Source of the DNA: Casuarina equisetifolia
Taxonomy: Eukaryota > Streptophyta > Magnoliopsida > Fagales > Casuarinaceae
NCBI GenBank assembly: GCA_028551475.1
Contig: CM052356.1
Location: 21,107,884 to 21,171,883 of the forward strand
Length of the DNA: 64,000 nucleotides
Direction of reading: 5' to 3'
Shown: one piece after another, positions 11,860 to 23,708 of the stretch
How positions within the stretch are numbered: position 1 is the stretch's first letter
How the letters are laid out: every line of letters starts with the position of its first letter
The notes under the pieces: generated by a model
What the model saw: the letters and a program-made list of their open reading frames with translations, nothing else
The model's database searches: none
What the model was told of the DNA's origin: nothing
Program-made: the position numbers and the translations under genes

Positions 11860-13960
11860 TTATTCTTAGTCAAACAAGCTCAATGTTGCCTTCCCTTTTT
11901 TAGCCACCAACGCCTTATATTTTGCCCTAGCAAACAATCAACTCATGATGGTTTGCCTCTTTGATGACCAAGAGGGCAAATTCTTTCCAATAAAGAAACA
12001 ATATCTAATTGTTAACTAATAGGTTAATGGGCATCCCGCCTAGTTGAAATCAATGATGTGCTACTTGCTTTATGAATTTGTATCGCACACCCAATTACAT
12101 TGTTAGGTTGTCTTATAAATGCACTTTAACTCAATAAAATCCTAGATTGTGGGCTCAACATTCATTGGCTTAACTTGATTAAAGAAAAGACCAAGTTTGG
12201 TTAAGTAAGTAATAGATAATACAATGCATTAATAAGGCTACAAAACAAAGTAGTTATGTAAATGGAGTTGATCTATTTGGAACAAATGTGGATTTGACTA
12301 CCATAAGGGTAAAAGGTGCCTTGTAGTGTTCCATTTCTATCCTATGATAGATGTTTGTGGGATACTAAGCTTTAGAGAGAGATTCTATTTGATTCATAAG
12401 TCACATGGACCCTAAGAAGAAATGAAGCTTCCCTAGGTTTTGTAACAAGGAAGGCTATGCCCAATTATGAGGTAAAACCATCTAACAAAGTTAGGTTACC
12501 TACGAGGATGAAATCATCCACATAGGCAAATAACAACATAGATATATTGTTATGTTGATAGATAAAAAGCAACGGGTTATATTGAGAAGTGTACAAGTCC
12601 GATGTCTAATAGGAAAATTAGATGACTTAAGAAATCAAGCTCTAGGTACTAGTTTTAATCCATATAAAGCCTTTTTTAGAGCACAAACATGTGAAGGATA
12701 CCTTGAGTTGTGAAAGCAACAGAACGGCTCCATAAATACTAATTCTAATAGTGACCCCTACAAGAAAGCATTGTTTATGTCATACTGTGAGCCTCCTATC
12801 CTTGTATTATGGCAATGGTTAAGATAATTTGTATTGTTGTGGGGTGAACTATTAGATAATAGTTAGACAATCAAACTTTGGTTCTTAATGGAACCCCTTG
12901 GCAACAAAGTCTTGGCTTGAGCCTTTCAAATGAGCCACTTGCTATCAAATTGGGTTAAACACCTACTTATAGCCCACCACGTTCATAGAAGGATTTTGTG
13001 GAACAAGGGTCGATGTTTCATTCTTCATAAGAGCACTCATTTCTTTTTCATTGTATTTCACAAACCATCATGCTCTAGGGCCTATTCATTAATGTTGGTA
13101 TGATGGGAACAAACTAAAAGGATGAAAGAGCATATACCTCAAGTTAGGTTTCCTTATGCCTAACTAACTATTCGTTGTCATTGGATGTGAATGAAGAGAA
13201 GAAGGCTGAGTTTTTTTTATATAAAATCTAATGGAGTCTCGAGATTGTTTTAAGGGTTTCATGCTTATAATGGCTTTCATTTTTCATGATGATGTAAGGT
13301 TGTTGTCATTGCAAGGCCAAAAGGCTATTTTAACTTGATTTTTTTTTTTAACAGCTATAAAGGAAGTTCAAAATTTGCTTGTGCTGAGTCATTGACTTGG
13401 CTAGTACGAGGTGCTAAATGGTTGGCTTTTTCAATACAAGAGGAGGGTGTTTCAAGATTGTTCTCATGACATTCATACAGTTTTTGTGTCCTTTGTTTGT
13501 GGTGGTTTAACAACTCATTTTGCTCACATGGGTTTTCATCTCTTCTTCTTAAAGATATGATTATATCCATAAATGAGATCATAACACCACCATTATTTTT
13601 GAGGTCCAAGAGCCTATGTGATTGCAATCAAATTGGTTCCTTGGTAGCTTCTTGATTTGGTTGATTTATCGGTTTTGTTAAGCCTTCTTATGGTACATGC
13701 AAGAGCTAAGAGTTTCCTTCTTTTATGAAGAAATTGGCAAACACAAAGACATACTCATCAAATAATATATTTCTTGAAATAAATATTATTTTCAAGGTAA
13801 ACACAAGCATTTTGTACCCTTTGTATCTAGTGGTATATCCTATAAAGACACATCATAGGGACTTTGTTCATAGCTTGTTTGTGAATGTTGTCCTCAAGCA
13901 AGAGAAGTAATGAGTTCCAAAAACTCTCAAGGAGTGATAATAGGGTTCTTAATTATACCA
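11860..13960 (-). pseudogene. Ty1/copia pol remnant, minus strand (integrase end, RT, RNase H)
   Basis: Read on the minus strand from high to low coordinates, the blocks follow copia order. An integrase C-terminal block resembling GYTTRYKGYK and ISRNILFDE lies near 13740-13860. A spacer follows at 13355-13627. The RT N-terminus (NVVGYK, FVAKG) lies near 12890-13000, the catalytic LLFAYVDDFILVGN near 12495-12540, and an RNase H block resembling AGCPLT...YCFFIGKNL near 11955-12040. Many stops and frameshifts are present. LTRs were not found, so it is a decayed internal fragment. Confidence 0.8.
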
Positions 13961-14079
13961 CTTTTCAAACAATGATTTATTTTTAAATACCAGTGAGGAC
14001 TAAAGTATATTGAAAAATCATTTTATGAATGAAAATTTACTAAGGCATTGATTACCATTGAAATTAATGATTTTTTATG

Positions 14080-15520
14080 ATTATTCTTTAGTGAATGCAT
14101 GGTTATAATAATCATTTATTTTGATGATGACTTGATTATTGGTGATGATACAAAGGGAATAGATGATCTATAATTTTATTTGCATTCTATACTTCACACT
14201 AAGAATTTGAGAGATCTCAAATGTTTTCTTGAGATTGAAATTCTTCACAATGATGGTAGATACATCTTAGTCAAAGAAAATATGTTCTAGAGTTAGTTTA
14301 TGAAATGGGATTGTCAAGAGTGAAAAGTGTGGATAATCCCATGAAAGCTAATGTGTTTTATATTAGTCTTAAATATGATAAGCAAGTACATTTTAAGCAT
14401 GAAGATCCACCATTGGAGGAAATTTTAAGTTACCAATAGTTAATTGAGAAACTATATTATCTAGATATGACAAGACTTTTTTTTTCAGTACATCTGTTAA
14501 ATCAATTTATACATGCACCAAAAAAATTTCATTGGGTTGCTATTATTCAAATCATAAGTACTTAAAAGGTGTAGCTAGACTTGGTTTATTTTTCCCATAT
14601 GATAATGGGTTCCTTTTGAGACTTTATTGTTATGCTTTAACTTGCTTTGTTATCAAACTTTTATATGATTTTTTATTTCAATAATTTTTGGAAAAAAAAT
14701 TGAACATATTATATTTTATTATTAGAATAAATCCTCATACTTTTGGTCTTGGGGTTTCTACGCTTGAAGAAAAAAAAACAATTAAACAAACTATGACATA
14801 GAGCTCAAATTGTTGCTTGAGGTGGTTTTATATAGATATATATATATTTTATAGAATTTTATACAGTTTTTTTTTTGAATAACTTGTTGATTTCTATTTT
14901 CCTTCCTAGATTTTAATTTTTTTTAAAATACCTTTTGAATATTACTTTCATTAAAATCATATAAATAAATAAATATTAATTAAATAATTAAAATAATATT
15001 CAAAAAAATTACATGATTAGAATGAATGATTCATTAAAAAAATAGGAATCAAAAGATTATATGGAGTCATGAAAAAGGGAAAGATCTTTCATGTTTAATG
15101 ATGCCACACTATATTCAAAATTTTGTAAATTGCTAACTTAAAGAAACTATTCATATTATAAATCCAATTATGCAAAATGCCTCATAACACAACATCTACT
15201 ATTAGATCTTGTCTCACTCTTGGTAATTCATTAACCTCTTTGAAAAATAAAAAGCCACAAATAATTTCCATCTTATCTATTGAAGCAAAATATCGGAAGA
15301 TAGTACATTTGAGATTGTATGGCCGATTGGTTTATCAAGGGATATAAGAATCAATGTGTCTCAACTAACTCTTCTTGATTGTGACAATTAAGCAACACAC
15401 AAGTTAGTAGAAAATCCTATTCTTTATTGGCATGCTAAACACATCAACATTTCTTGTCATTTGACCTGTAAGAAAATTTAGTGATAATTACTTAGCATAG
15501 TGCATGTAGTTGTGTCCAAG
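14080..15520 (+). pseudogene. Ty1/copia pol remnant, plus strand (RT to RNase H end)
   Basis: Blocks in order: a degenerate catalytic YFDDDLIIGDD near 14115-14150, LRDLKCFLEIEI near 14205-14240, an RNase H connection with LIEKLYYLDMTR near 14440-14475 and QFIHAPKKFHWVA near 14505-14545, a SIEAKY motif near 15275-15295, and a final NPILYWHAKHI-like block near 15415-15445. Stops and frameshifts make it non-functional. It lies head-to-head with the minus-strand fragment at 11860-13960, meeting near 14.0 kb. Confidence 0.8.
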
Positions 15521-15825
15521 ATGAAAGTCTTACATAAAAAAATTAAGTCCTTGAGAAAAAACTTAAAAAGAAAAAAGAAAAATGACTTTCTAACCTTTAA
15601 GCTAGTTTTTGAGCCTTCTAACTTGTACCAAAGCTATATGGAATTTACTGCACCCTATGAAACCTTAAGTCCAAATAGTTTGATGTTAAGGAGAATTTGT
15701 ACTAGAAGAAGTCTCACATCAAAAAATTAAATCCATGAGATAAAACTTAAAAGAAAAAAAAACTCTTTTAACTTTGCGCTAACTTTTGAGTCAAACCTTT
15801 AAGTTTTCTAACTATAAGGATAATT
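15517..15825 (+). mobile_element. Two abutting short LTR-like units, about 184-bp period
   Basis: AATTAAGTCC...GAGAAAAAACTTAAAAAG at 15541 recurs as AATTAAATCC...GAGATAAAACTTAAAAG at 15725. The first copy is partial (15517-15638). The second starts around TGGAATTTACTGCACCCTATG at 15639. Landmarks (ACTGCACCCTATG, CCTTAAGTCCAAAT, TCTCACATC) match the LTR pair at 62545-62918, so both belong to one small TRIM-like family. Confidence 0.6.
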
Positions 15826-16329
15826 AAATAACCAACGATTATTTTAATTAAGGCTTTGGGGACAAATCAACATTTCTATCTCCATCATAAGCTTGAAGTT
15901 GTGGACTTCACCAACCACAAGCTTAAGAGAAGTGTTAATGATGGCAACCACTTGACTTATGCATTTCATTATGGAAATCTCTACTTCTATTTCTAATGTG
16001 GGAGAAAGCCTTGTTCATGACATTTCTTTCCTTCCAAATCCATGTTGTAGCTAATGTGTGTGGCTCCTCATGCCCTTTATAAATCAAGAGAATAACATAT
16101 GCATGCTATTGAGTAAGGTCATGAGTTGGCTTTAATACTATTTATTACAAGCTTAGGTCTCAACGCAAAAGCTCTATCCCACGAGAAAAGTAATCAACTC
16201 CATTTACATGATCAACAATCATCGCTCGCGTTTCCGAGATGAGATTCTAAACTATGCAAAAGCTTCATTTGGGTTGTGAAGACTAATTAAAGAGTTATAA
16301 AAACATAAAAGTTAATCACAAGAAACAGA
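15826..16329. other. Non-coding DNA between LTR-like units and tRNA-Glu
   Basis: No coding block or repeat was recognised. Confidence 0.45.
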
Positions 16330-16402
16330 TCCGTTGTAGTCTAGTTGGTTAGGATACTCGGCTCTCACCCGAGAGACCCGGGTTCAAGTCCCGGCAACGG
16401 AA
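16330..16402 (+). tRNA. tRNA-Glu (anticodon CTC)
   Basis: It folds as a complete 73-base cloverleaf without an intron. The acceptor stem TCCGTTG pairs with CAACGGA, with discriminator A. The anticodon stem CTCGG/CCGAG encloses the loop CTCTCAC with anticodon CTC. The T arm is CCGGG/CCCGG with loop TTCAAGT. The internal promoters are intact: an A box with TAGTCTAGTTGG and a B box GGTTCAAGTCC. A T-rich stretch (TTTCTTTT) a few bases downstream can end RNA polymerase III transcription. It delivers glutamate at GAG codons in cytosolic translation. Confidence 0.97.
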
Positions 16403-17069
16403 CAAATTTCTTTTCTGTAAGCTTTTATTAAAACTTATGGCAAGGCTCTTGCCTTTTCGCTGCACGAGTTATGGACTGGTTACTTCTTTTGCATTTTATC
16501 TGTATTTTGGAACTCTTCTACTAGAAGAAGAATAATTTTTCTAAACAGAATTAGTAAAATATATATAGTATATTTTAAAAATATTTCCTGAGAAAAATAT
16601 ATGTTACTTGTTGTGACAAAAATTAAAAACTCTGCAATTTTTCTTTTAGAACGTTTGATATAGTGAGCTCTTTTCCCATATTGAAAATTTTTGCTTTATC
16701 TTATATCAAAACATTATTATTTACTCTTAACTCAACAATCTCCTTCTTTTTAATGGCAACAAAACTTTGATATATATATATATATATATGTCAAAAACTT
16801 TGAGACATAATTATTTTCCAAACACAAAACATTTCTCCAACAGAGGCAGCATTAAATAGAATTTTAGAATAGTCAGACCGACAGCAAAAGGGAAATTGCT
16901 TTTTCAGTCATATGTGCTAAACAATTTCCTTGCAGACATTCCAATTTAAAGCATGACTAGCACACAGCAGATATTTTCCTTTCCTTCCCAGCACATTTTC
17001 AAAAAAATAAAACATTTTCCATTGACGGCCACAGCATAGAAGGCTTCCTCTTAATTTGAGCAGCGGGAC
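16403..17069. other. Spacer between tRNA-Glu and TAF10
   Basis: It contains a (TA)n microsatellite at about 16770-16789 and no coding block. The last few hundred bases are likely part of the TAF10 promoter. Confidence 0.5.
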
Positions 17070-17122
17070 AAGGAAAAAAAGAAAAAAAGAAAAGAAAAGA
17101 AAAGAAAAGAAAAGAAAGAAGA
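17070..17122. repeat. (AAAAG)n microsatellite upstream of TAF10
   Basis: A purine-only run of AAAAG-type units lies about 340 bases before the TAF10 ATG. It may sit close to the core promoter. Confidence 0.85.
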
Positions 17123-17461
17123 ACTTACAGTGGGCCCGAAGTCGCGATTCCATTCCCAAATTTTTAGATGCACTTTCTCACCTCTTTGAAAACCCCCAAA
17201 TTTTTTCTTTTAGTGGCGCCCGATAGGTAGGCTATTAGATTGAGTCAAAAGCCTACGAAGGCCAATAGGTTCCGATTCGAGCGAGAGAGCCTGAACGGGG
17301 GAGGCGATAACATCTTGATCGAAAGCTCCACTCTTATGAATAGTGAGAAAGACTTTTCAAAATTCGATAAAATCGATCGAGAATCTCATCATCTGTTCTC
17401 TCTCCCAAGTACGGATTGCTCATCCTCTACTGGCTCTCGTCTTCCATTGAGCACAGCGAAA

Positions 17462-20400
17462 ATGAACCACAATCAGCAGTCGAGCGACGGAGTGCACGAA
17501 GATGATGCTGCGATCTCCGATTTCCTCGCGTCCTTAATGGACTACACTCCCACTGTAAGTTTTCTTCTCTTTTCCAAGAAAATTTGCCCTTTCTTGGAAA
17601 ATCAACACAGAAATATTTTTAGATGCCCATAGGAGTTAATCCTTGCTGTGCCCTTGTTTGTATTGAATATTGGTTTCAGATACCGGACGAGTTGGTGCAG
17701 CATTACTTAGCCAAGAGCGGGTTCCAATGTCCTGACGTTCGACTGTAGGTACTTTTTGTTCATCGTTGTATTTTACTTTTTAGTATTCAAGTATACTCAG
17801 CCAACTGAAAATAAACAAATCGCTTTTTATATTTTCGTGGCGAAACTGAAAATGAACGAAAGATTAGTGACATTCCACATTCGTTGTTGACATATATGTT
17901 TTTCCATGGTAGGAAACAAAAAAAAAAAAAAAAAAAAGAAGCATGAATGCATATGTTTGTAATCCTGACTTCTTGATTTTACGTTGAAAGATAATGCTGT
18001 CACTAAGAGTTTGGATGATGGTATGGTCCATATAAATTGATAAGTAAAAGTACTAAAAGGAAGTTGTATCTTCGAACACTATCTTACTCAACGTAATTCA
18101 GCTCGGAATATTTATTACGCATGAAGATATGTTCCTCATTTGGGATGAGCTCTTTCTTCCAATGCATCTTTTCTTCAGCTATACTCTTCTAGTGGCATTG
18201 GTCATATATATATAGATCTATAGATTGTCCAAAACCTCTCTTATTCATGATGACAAATGATTCATAATTAGAATGTCTATAATGTTGGCTGTTTATGCTT
18301 GTTCAAACTCCATTCATTCAAAATTTGATACCATTTACTGTTTGAGCTGAAATTTAGCAGCTAATAATTGATTATCAGTTTCTTATAAATTGGATTTCCT
18401 AGCTCTTGGGAGATAGCGTAGGCCTTAAATCCACATGTTCCTAGAGTGAGAGAAAAAGGGTGTTTAATGTCCTCTTTCTTTTCTTACTTTTTCCATTACC
18501 AATCCTGTATTAATTATACTTTTCTATTGAATTAGGCTGTGGGAAATAAAGAATATCTGTTGTTCTATTTATTCTTTTTGTTTCTTATTTTACTTTCTGT
18601 TGCCATATTCTCTTCAACTACGTTTTATATTATTTTATTTCTTTTCCAGAATTCGGCTGGTAGCTGTTGCCACACAGAAGTTTGTAGCTGAGGTTGCAAC
18701 AGATGCTCTACAGTATGCATCTGAACTCTTCTTGTGTTGTTTCATTGAAATGCATAATTTAGAGGTCTCCTGTGATTTCTGGGTACAAATTACAATGTGA
18801 CAACTCTTTAAGGCCTTGACAGGGACGGGTTTGGGTGCGAGTAGATGTTGGTGAGGTTTTATACTTAATAATAAACATGTTTATTCTTTTATGTTGAAAA
18901 GAAATTACTAGTTGCTGAGGTGTAAGGGGACTATGGGCTTTGTATTTATATGCTTTCAACAGTTTTTTGCAGCACACTTGGCTTCCTATATTTCAATCAG
19001 GCTACTCAAAGTCTATTTGGCAACTGATGGAAAAATAGCACCTCTTTCCATTGTATGGGTTGGGCAAGATTTTTTCCTATTTGGAAATTGCATTCGAATG
19101 TATTTAAGTTTGAAGATAAGTGGTCAGTAATTGGACAACTGAAACTTATCTGTCAGTCTGGGGTTTATAGTGCAAACTTGGACATAGTGTGGGTTTCACA
19201 AAGTGTAGAAACCTTGCTACAAGTCCTCTGTTGTCTATGAACATGTACTATTTTAGTAACTGTGGTTAGTTCCTTGATTCAATTTGATTTTAAATTTGTT
19301 AATGGAAGATCTAAGGGTCATCCTTAGATTTTGTAATCCTTAGTGCTTGCTTTTCCTTTTTTCATTAAGATGTTTAACATCCTATCCCTTCCAATACAGG
19401 CAGTGCAAGGCCAGACAAGCTGCAGTAGTCAAGGACAAAAGGGATAAGCAGAATAAGGTGCAAATAGTGACTTCTCTCCTTGTGTATTCAAATTATGATT
19501 AATTCTGCTGGTCTAATCTTTTTCCTGGGAACAGGATAAGCGCTTAATGTTAACAATGGAGGATCTCTCAAGGGCACTACGTGAGGTAAGCAGTGAAGTG
19601 TTTGATGTTATGATCTTGGCTAGCAGTTTCATTCTATTCTGACTGCGGTTATGTTCTTTTCATACAATTTATGTTTGAGTTTTGGAGTGGTTGTAGCAGT
19701 GGTAAATTTTGGACGCTAACTTTTGAAGTTTAATTTGAAGAGAAAAAGTATGTGAGTAAATTGATATTTGAGCTCAATCAGATGTTTAAGAGACATGAAC
19801 ATGCAGCAGGGAGAGTATTTTCATTATTTCATTTATTCCATTTGTGGGACAAGTATGGGTTCTGTATTAATTGAGCAGGATTAGTTTAGTGTGCCGAAAA
19901 GAGATAAATGTCTAAATGTGTTATTAATAGTGATTTAACAAAATCCTAATCCTTAGGAAGTCATCCTATAAAGGGAGGCAGGTTAGAAAGAGGCATCTTG
20001 TGGCCAAGTTTTCTGACAGTTCTAGCTAAGGGGCAGAAAGGCGGTGGAGACAATTTTTTTTTTTTTTGTTCTTTGTTTGGTTGGGCATGTATGTGTGTCT
20101 GAATGTTGTCTGAGATCTCCTTTCTTATGAGTTTGGTTGTGGAAATTTTGTTCGTGTAATTTTTTCAGCTCCCCTAACAGTCCAATCTTTAATGAGCTCT
20201 TCGAAGATTTAGACCAAAACAGATATTCTTGGTCAAAAACTTGAAAATACTATTTTTGAAATTTGGGTAGCCAGAATACGATCTTACAGTTTTGAGCCTT
20301 GAAAAGAATGAAAACATCACCCAAGAAGAGAAAAGTTTTCTCTACATGGTTTTCCTTGGCACACATGATTTTAGAATGGGAGTGTCACTGAAGATTAACA

Positions 20401-23343
20401 CGGAAAGATAAAATGGTATTGATTCTAAAAGAAGTGATAGGTTATCTATCTAAAACTTATGTCTAAAACATCTTTCTCCCTGTGAAGGTTGTTGCAATAA
20501 CTGTCTTGCTTATAATTTGGTGCTTATATTCTAATTAATGGGACTTTTGGATAGATGATTGTTGTATTGCAAGTTCTTATTTTTCATTCTTTGTGATTTT
20601 CTTATCATTTTTTTCACATTTCTTTTCATATTGTTGTTGAAAAACACGCTAGGCATGCTAAAAGTGCAAAGCGCTGGGAAGAAAGTCCTTCTAATGCTTA
20701 AATTGAAGCACATCTATTAAGGCATGCCTGATGCACACTTTTTGGTAAAGAATGCTTTTGAAAAGGCCTGAAGCAATAAGAAGAATTATTTTTCTTTTTT
20801 TGGATTAATTACAACGAATCATTTCAGATTAAATGTAGCAGTTAAGAGGGGTTGTTGCTTTGTTGTATAAATCTGTTCCTTCGATACGCTACACTGCACA
20901 AAAACATATTTCCCATTTCACATATAAATCTAAGGGATGAGATCTGGGGAAGAAAAAAATCTGTGGGTAACATGATTGGCTAACATGATTGGCGAGAGAT
21001 GACTTCTTGGGATGAACCACTGTATGCCACACCCCGTCCTCTTTTCTCTTTTTCTCCTCCAATTCTTTTACACTTCTTATTTAACGTTCTTTATCCCTCT
21101 GTCTCTCTCCCGTGTTTCTATTCTTTTGTCTCTCATTTGCTTTCTTCCCTGCTACTCTTTTTATCATTGCCTTGCCTTTATTCTTACTATTTAACCATTA
21201 AGTTAACAGGCTAGATGTATTACCATTTTGATTTTTTGAATTTCCGTGAATATTTCTCTTGGAAATTACTATTCATAATAGTTTTATTTTTATTTTTGTT
21301 TTTTTTCAAAACTGCCTTTCTCCAATCGACATAAACTGGTCTTCTTGATTGTTTGAGTCTTATCTTACACTTTTTTGCAGATTCCCTCTTTGTTTAAGCT
21401 ATTTCTGTTAATTTTATGGTTTATCAAAGAAGCAGAGGATTGCTCTTATTAAATTTTGAGTAATGCTTTTGGTTTTCAGAAAATTAAAAAAAAAAAAAAA
21501 AGAGAGAGAGAGAAATATATTCAAGAAAGTGTCATCTTTAAACTAGAATCTGTAGTGGCAACAGCCAGCACAGTGGCTGCTAGACAGGTAGGAAGGTAGC
21601 TACTTTGTAGATGTTTCCGTGGCCTCTGGTGGTTGCCAGACATCTGACAGTGATCACAATCCAGGAACCCCAAACTGGCATGCTTTGCGGATTTTTTGGC
21701 AGTCACACAATAGACCTAGCAGAAGCCACTTCATAAATCCACTGTCGCTGCAAAATTTCTCTAGGGGTCCCTGTGGTTGTCTGTCAAATCTACATAGGAT
21801 CAACAATGACAGTAGCAAGACAGACCTTTATGTTTTCTCTTTCAATGTTTTGTAAATAAGGCCACACGTACAATGATGAATTAATGTCTATCAAAATTCC
21901 TCATCAATGGTTGGGGAAGATTTTTAGAAGTTCTTCGTGTTTTATTTATTTTGTCTTTCAACATGAGTTTTTGGTTCTCCCTCCCCCCCGCCACAACCAA
22001 CCCAAAACCCAAAATTCCATTTGGTGGCTTTTATCAAAGTACTTTTAAGTGTTTCAAAATAGTGGGTTGCATTTTAACTTTGCCAAACAAGACCTTAGGT
22101 TTTGTAGAATTAGGATTGGGGATGCCTTTTCAAAAGGCTCGTGTATTCTAGAAAGATATGTAGAGAACGGGGTATAGATAAATTTTCAGCAATTATGTGC
22201 ATTTGTTGGTTGTCTGAGGGAATCTAAATGATAGCTGTGATCCGTAAGTAACCTTACGAGTGATTCCTTACTTCCATGTCTTATCTTATGGATACTATTA
22301 TTTTGTACTATCTTAGCTTTAAATTTCTAAGCTTATCTGATAATTTTTCTTTTAGCTTTATTTTGTATCCTTTGCCCCTTAGAACCATCAAAGCATAACT
22401 TACAAAGAGACAATCAGCCATCAAATTCTGTTCATTGGCACTGATTACTGCCTTACAAAAAGCTTCTGGGTTTCATCTCCCTTCGCTTTACCATTACTCT
22501 TTAATTGCAACTTGTCAAACCCTAAACCCTAAGACTTGGGATTGACCTGCTAAAGAATAATGGTAAAGCAAAGATGCAAGGTTTTATGATGCAGCTGCAC
22601 ACTTACTCTCTTGTAACCACCAGTAAATTAACTCTTAAGTGTATGAAGGACTACCTTACACCATGACCTTCATGCTTTGCACGTAATGTCCAAGGCTCAA
22701 GCGGGTTGCGTCTCAACTGAGCAAGACCTTCAAACGACACAAACATTTACGTTGCTCTTTATTGGTAAAGCTATCTTCAGAATAAGGTAGAGTTGCAGAG
22801 GATGCTGGAGGTCCATCTAAATCTAGGATGATTGCAATCAATGCATTTACTTCTAGTATTTTTGGAGTGGTACTAAAGATGATTGTGAGCTTTCCATTTT
22901 GACTACAAATTTGACTGCGTTAACTTCCCATTTGACAATTAAAGTTGTTGAGCGAAGCTCAACAGATAGAGATAAAAAATCGTACAAAAAACAACGTCAA
23001 AGTTAAGGATTTTCATAGCTCCCTCAATTTTATTTTGTTAAATTCTAGCGTCAAGAATGTTACTTTGCTACAATAATTTGGATGCATTTGCTTGAATATG
23101 ATATTAGAATTAATTGACTCTTGACGGGCAGTAGTCCTGTTGGTGTTTAGAACTGGTCTCTATGCCTCGTAATTTTTTTAATTTTTACGAGTGCTCGTTT
23201 GGTACTAATGTGAAATTGCCCTCGTGGTGACTGAAATGGATCCCCTTGGTATTGGTTGGCAGTATGGCGTGAATGTGAAGCACCAGGAGTATTTTGCGGA
23301 CAGCCCTTCAACTGGGATAGACCCTGCTTCAAGAGATGAATGA
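17462..23343 (+). CDS. TAF10: TAF10, TFIID subunit 10 (histone-fold protein), six exons
   Basis: A subunit of the general transcription factor TFIID, and of SAGA in other eukaryotes; it acts in the nucleus through a histone fold. Exons: 17462-17554, 17680-17744, 18650-18712, 19400-19457, 19535-19585, 23263-23343. All introns are GT-AG and the sum is 411 bases, giving 136 residues, close to other plant TAF10 proteins. Recognisable blocks are FLASLMDYTPTIPDELV, HYLAKSGFQCPD, RLVAVATQKFVAEVATDAL, VVKDKRDKQNKDKR, LTMEDLSRALREYGVNVKH and EYFADSPSTG. Together these cover the whole family domain. The ATG at 17462 has A at -3 and matches the usual plant start (MNH). An in-frame upstream ATG at 17336 could add 42 residues. 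Intron 5 is unusually long (3677 bases), and its last about 460 bases are a repeat also found at 1-456. The gene looks intact. Confidence 0.95.
22804..23262 (+). repeat. Repeat at the 3' end of TAF10 intron 5, includes the splice acceptor
   Basis: It matches 1-456 in direct orientation along its full length. It ends exactly at the ...GGTTGGCAG acceptor of exon 6. The acceptor is poor in pyrimidines, so it may have been brought in or kept by this block. Confidence 0.8.
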
Positions 23344-23550
23344 AATTTTCAAGTCCCTAGATACTGTATATGGTGATGAAAATGCTTGTATGGACGTTGA
23401 GGTGCTGCATCTCTCTTATGTTATTACTGCCAGTGGAGATGTTTTTCATATCTTGTCTTTGTATCTTTGCATTATGATAAGCGAACGGAAAAGAAAGATT
23501 ATCCAATTCCATTGTTATGTTTGCCAGACATTCTGTCCTTGTTATGCGTT

Positions 23551-23708
23551 TCTCCTTTGTCAGTCCTTGTTAATTACTGCTGAATCACCGTAGAGACTCA
23601 AGTATGACCAAGTAATCCAGTAGTACCCTTTCTCCTTTGTCAGTTCTTGTTAATTACTGCTGAATCACCGTAGAGACTCAAGTATGTCCAAGTAATCCAG
23701 TAGTACCC
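23551..23708 (+). repeat. 80-bp tandem duplication downstream of TAF10
   Basis: The 80-base unit starting TCTCCTTTGTCAGTCCTTG at 23551 is repeated at 23631 with only a couple of differences (for example GACCAAG to GTCCAAG). It begins about 210 bases after the TAF10 stop codon, so it may lie in the 3' UTR. Near-identity suggests a recent event. Confidence 0.9.

Noticed and set aside
22516-22533. Telomere-like CCCTAAACCCTAA in TAF10 intron 5
   Set aside because: Only about two units; such telo-boxes are common in plant introns and promoters and do not show an interstitial telomere.
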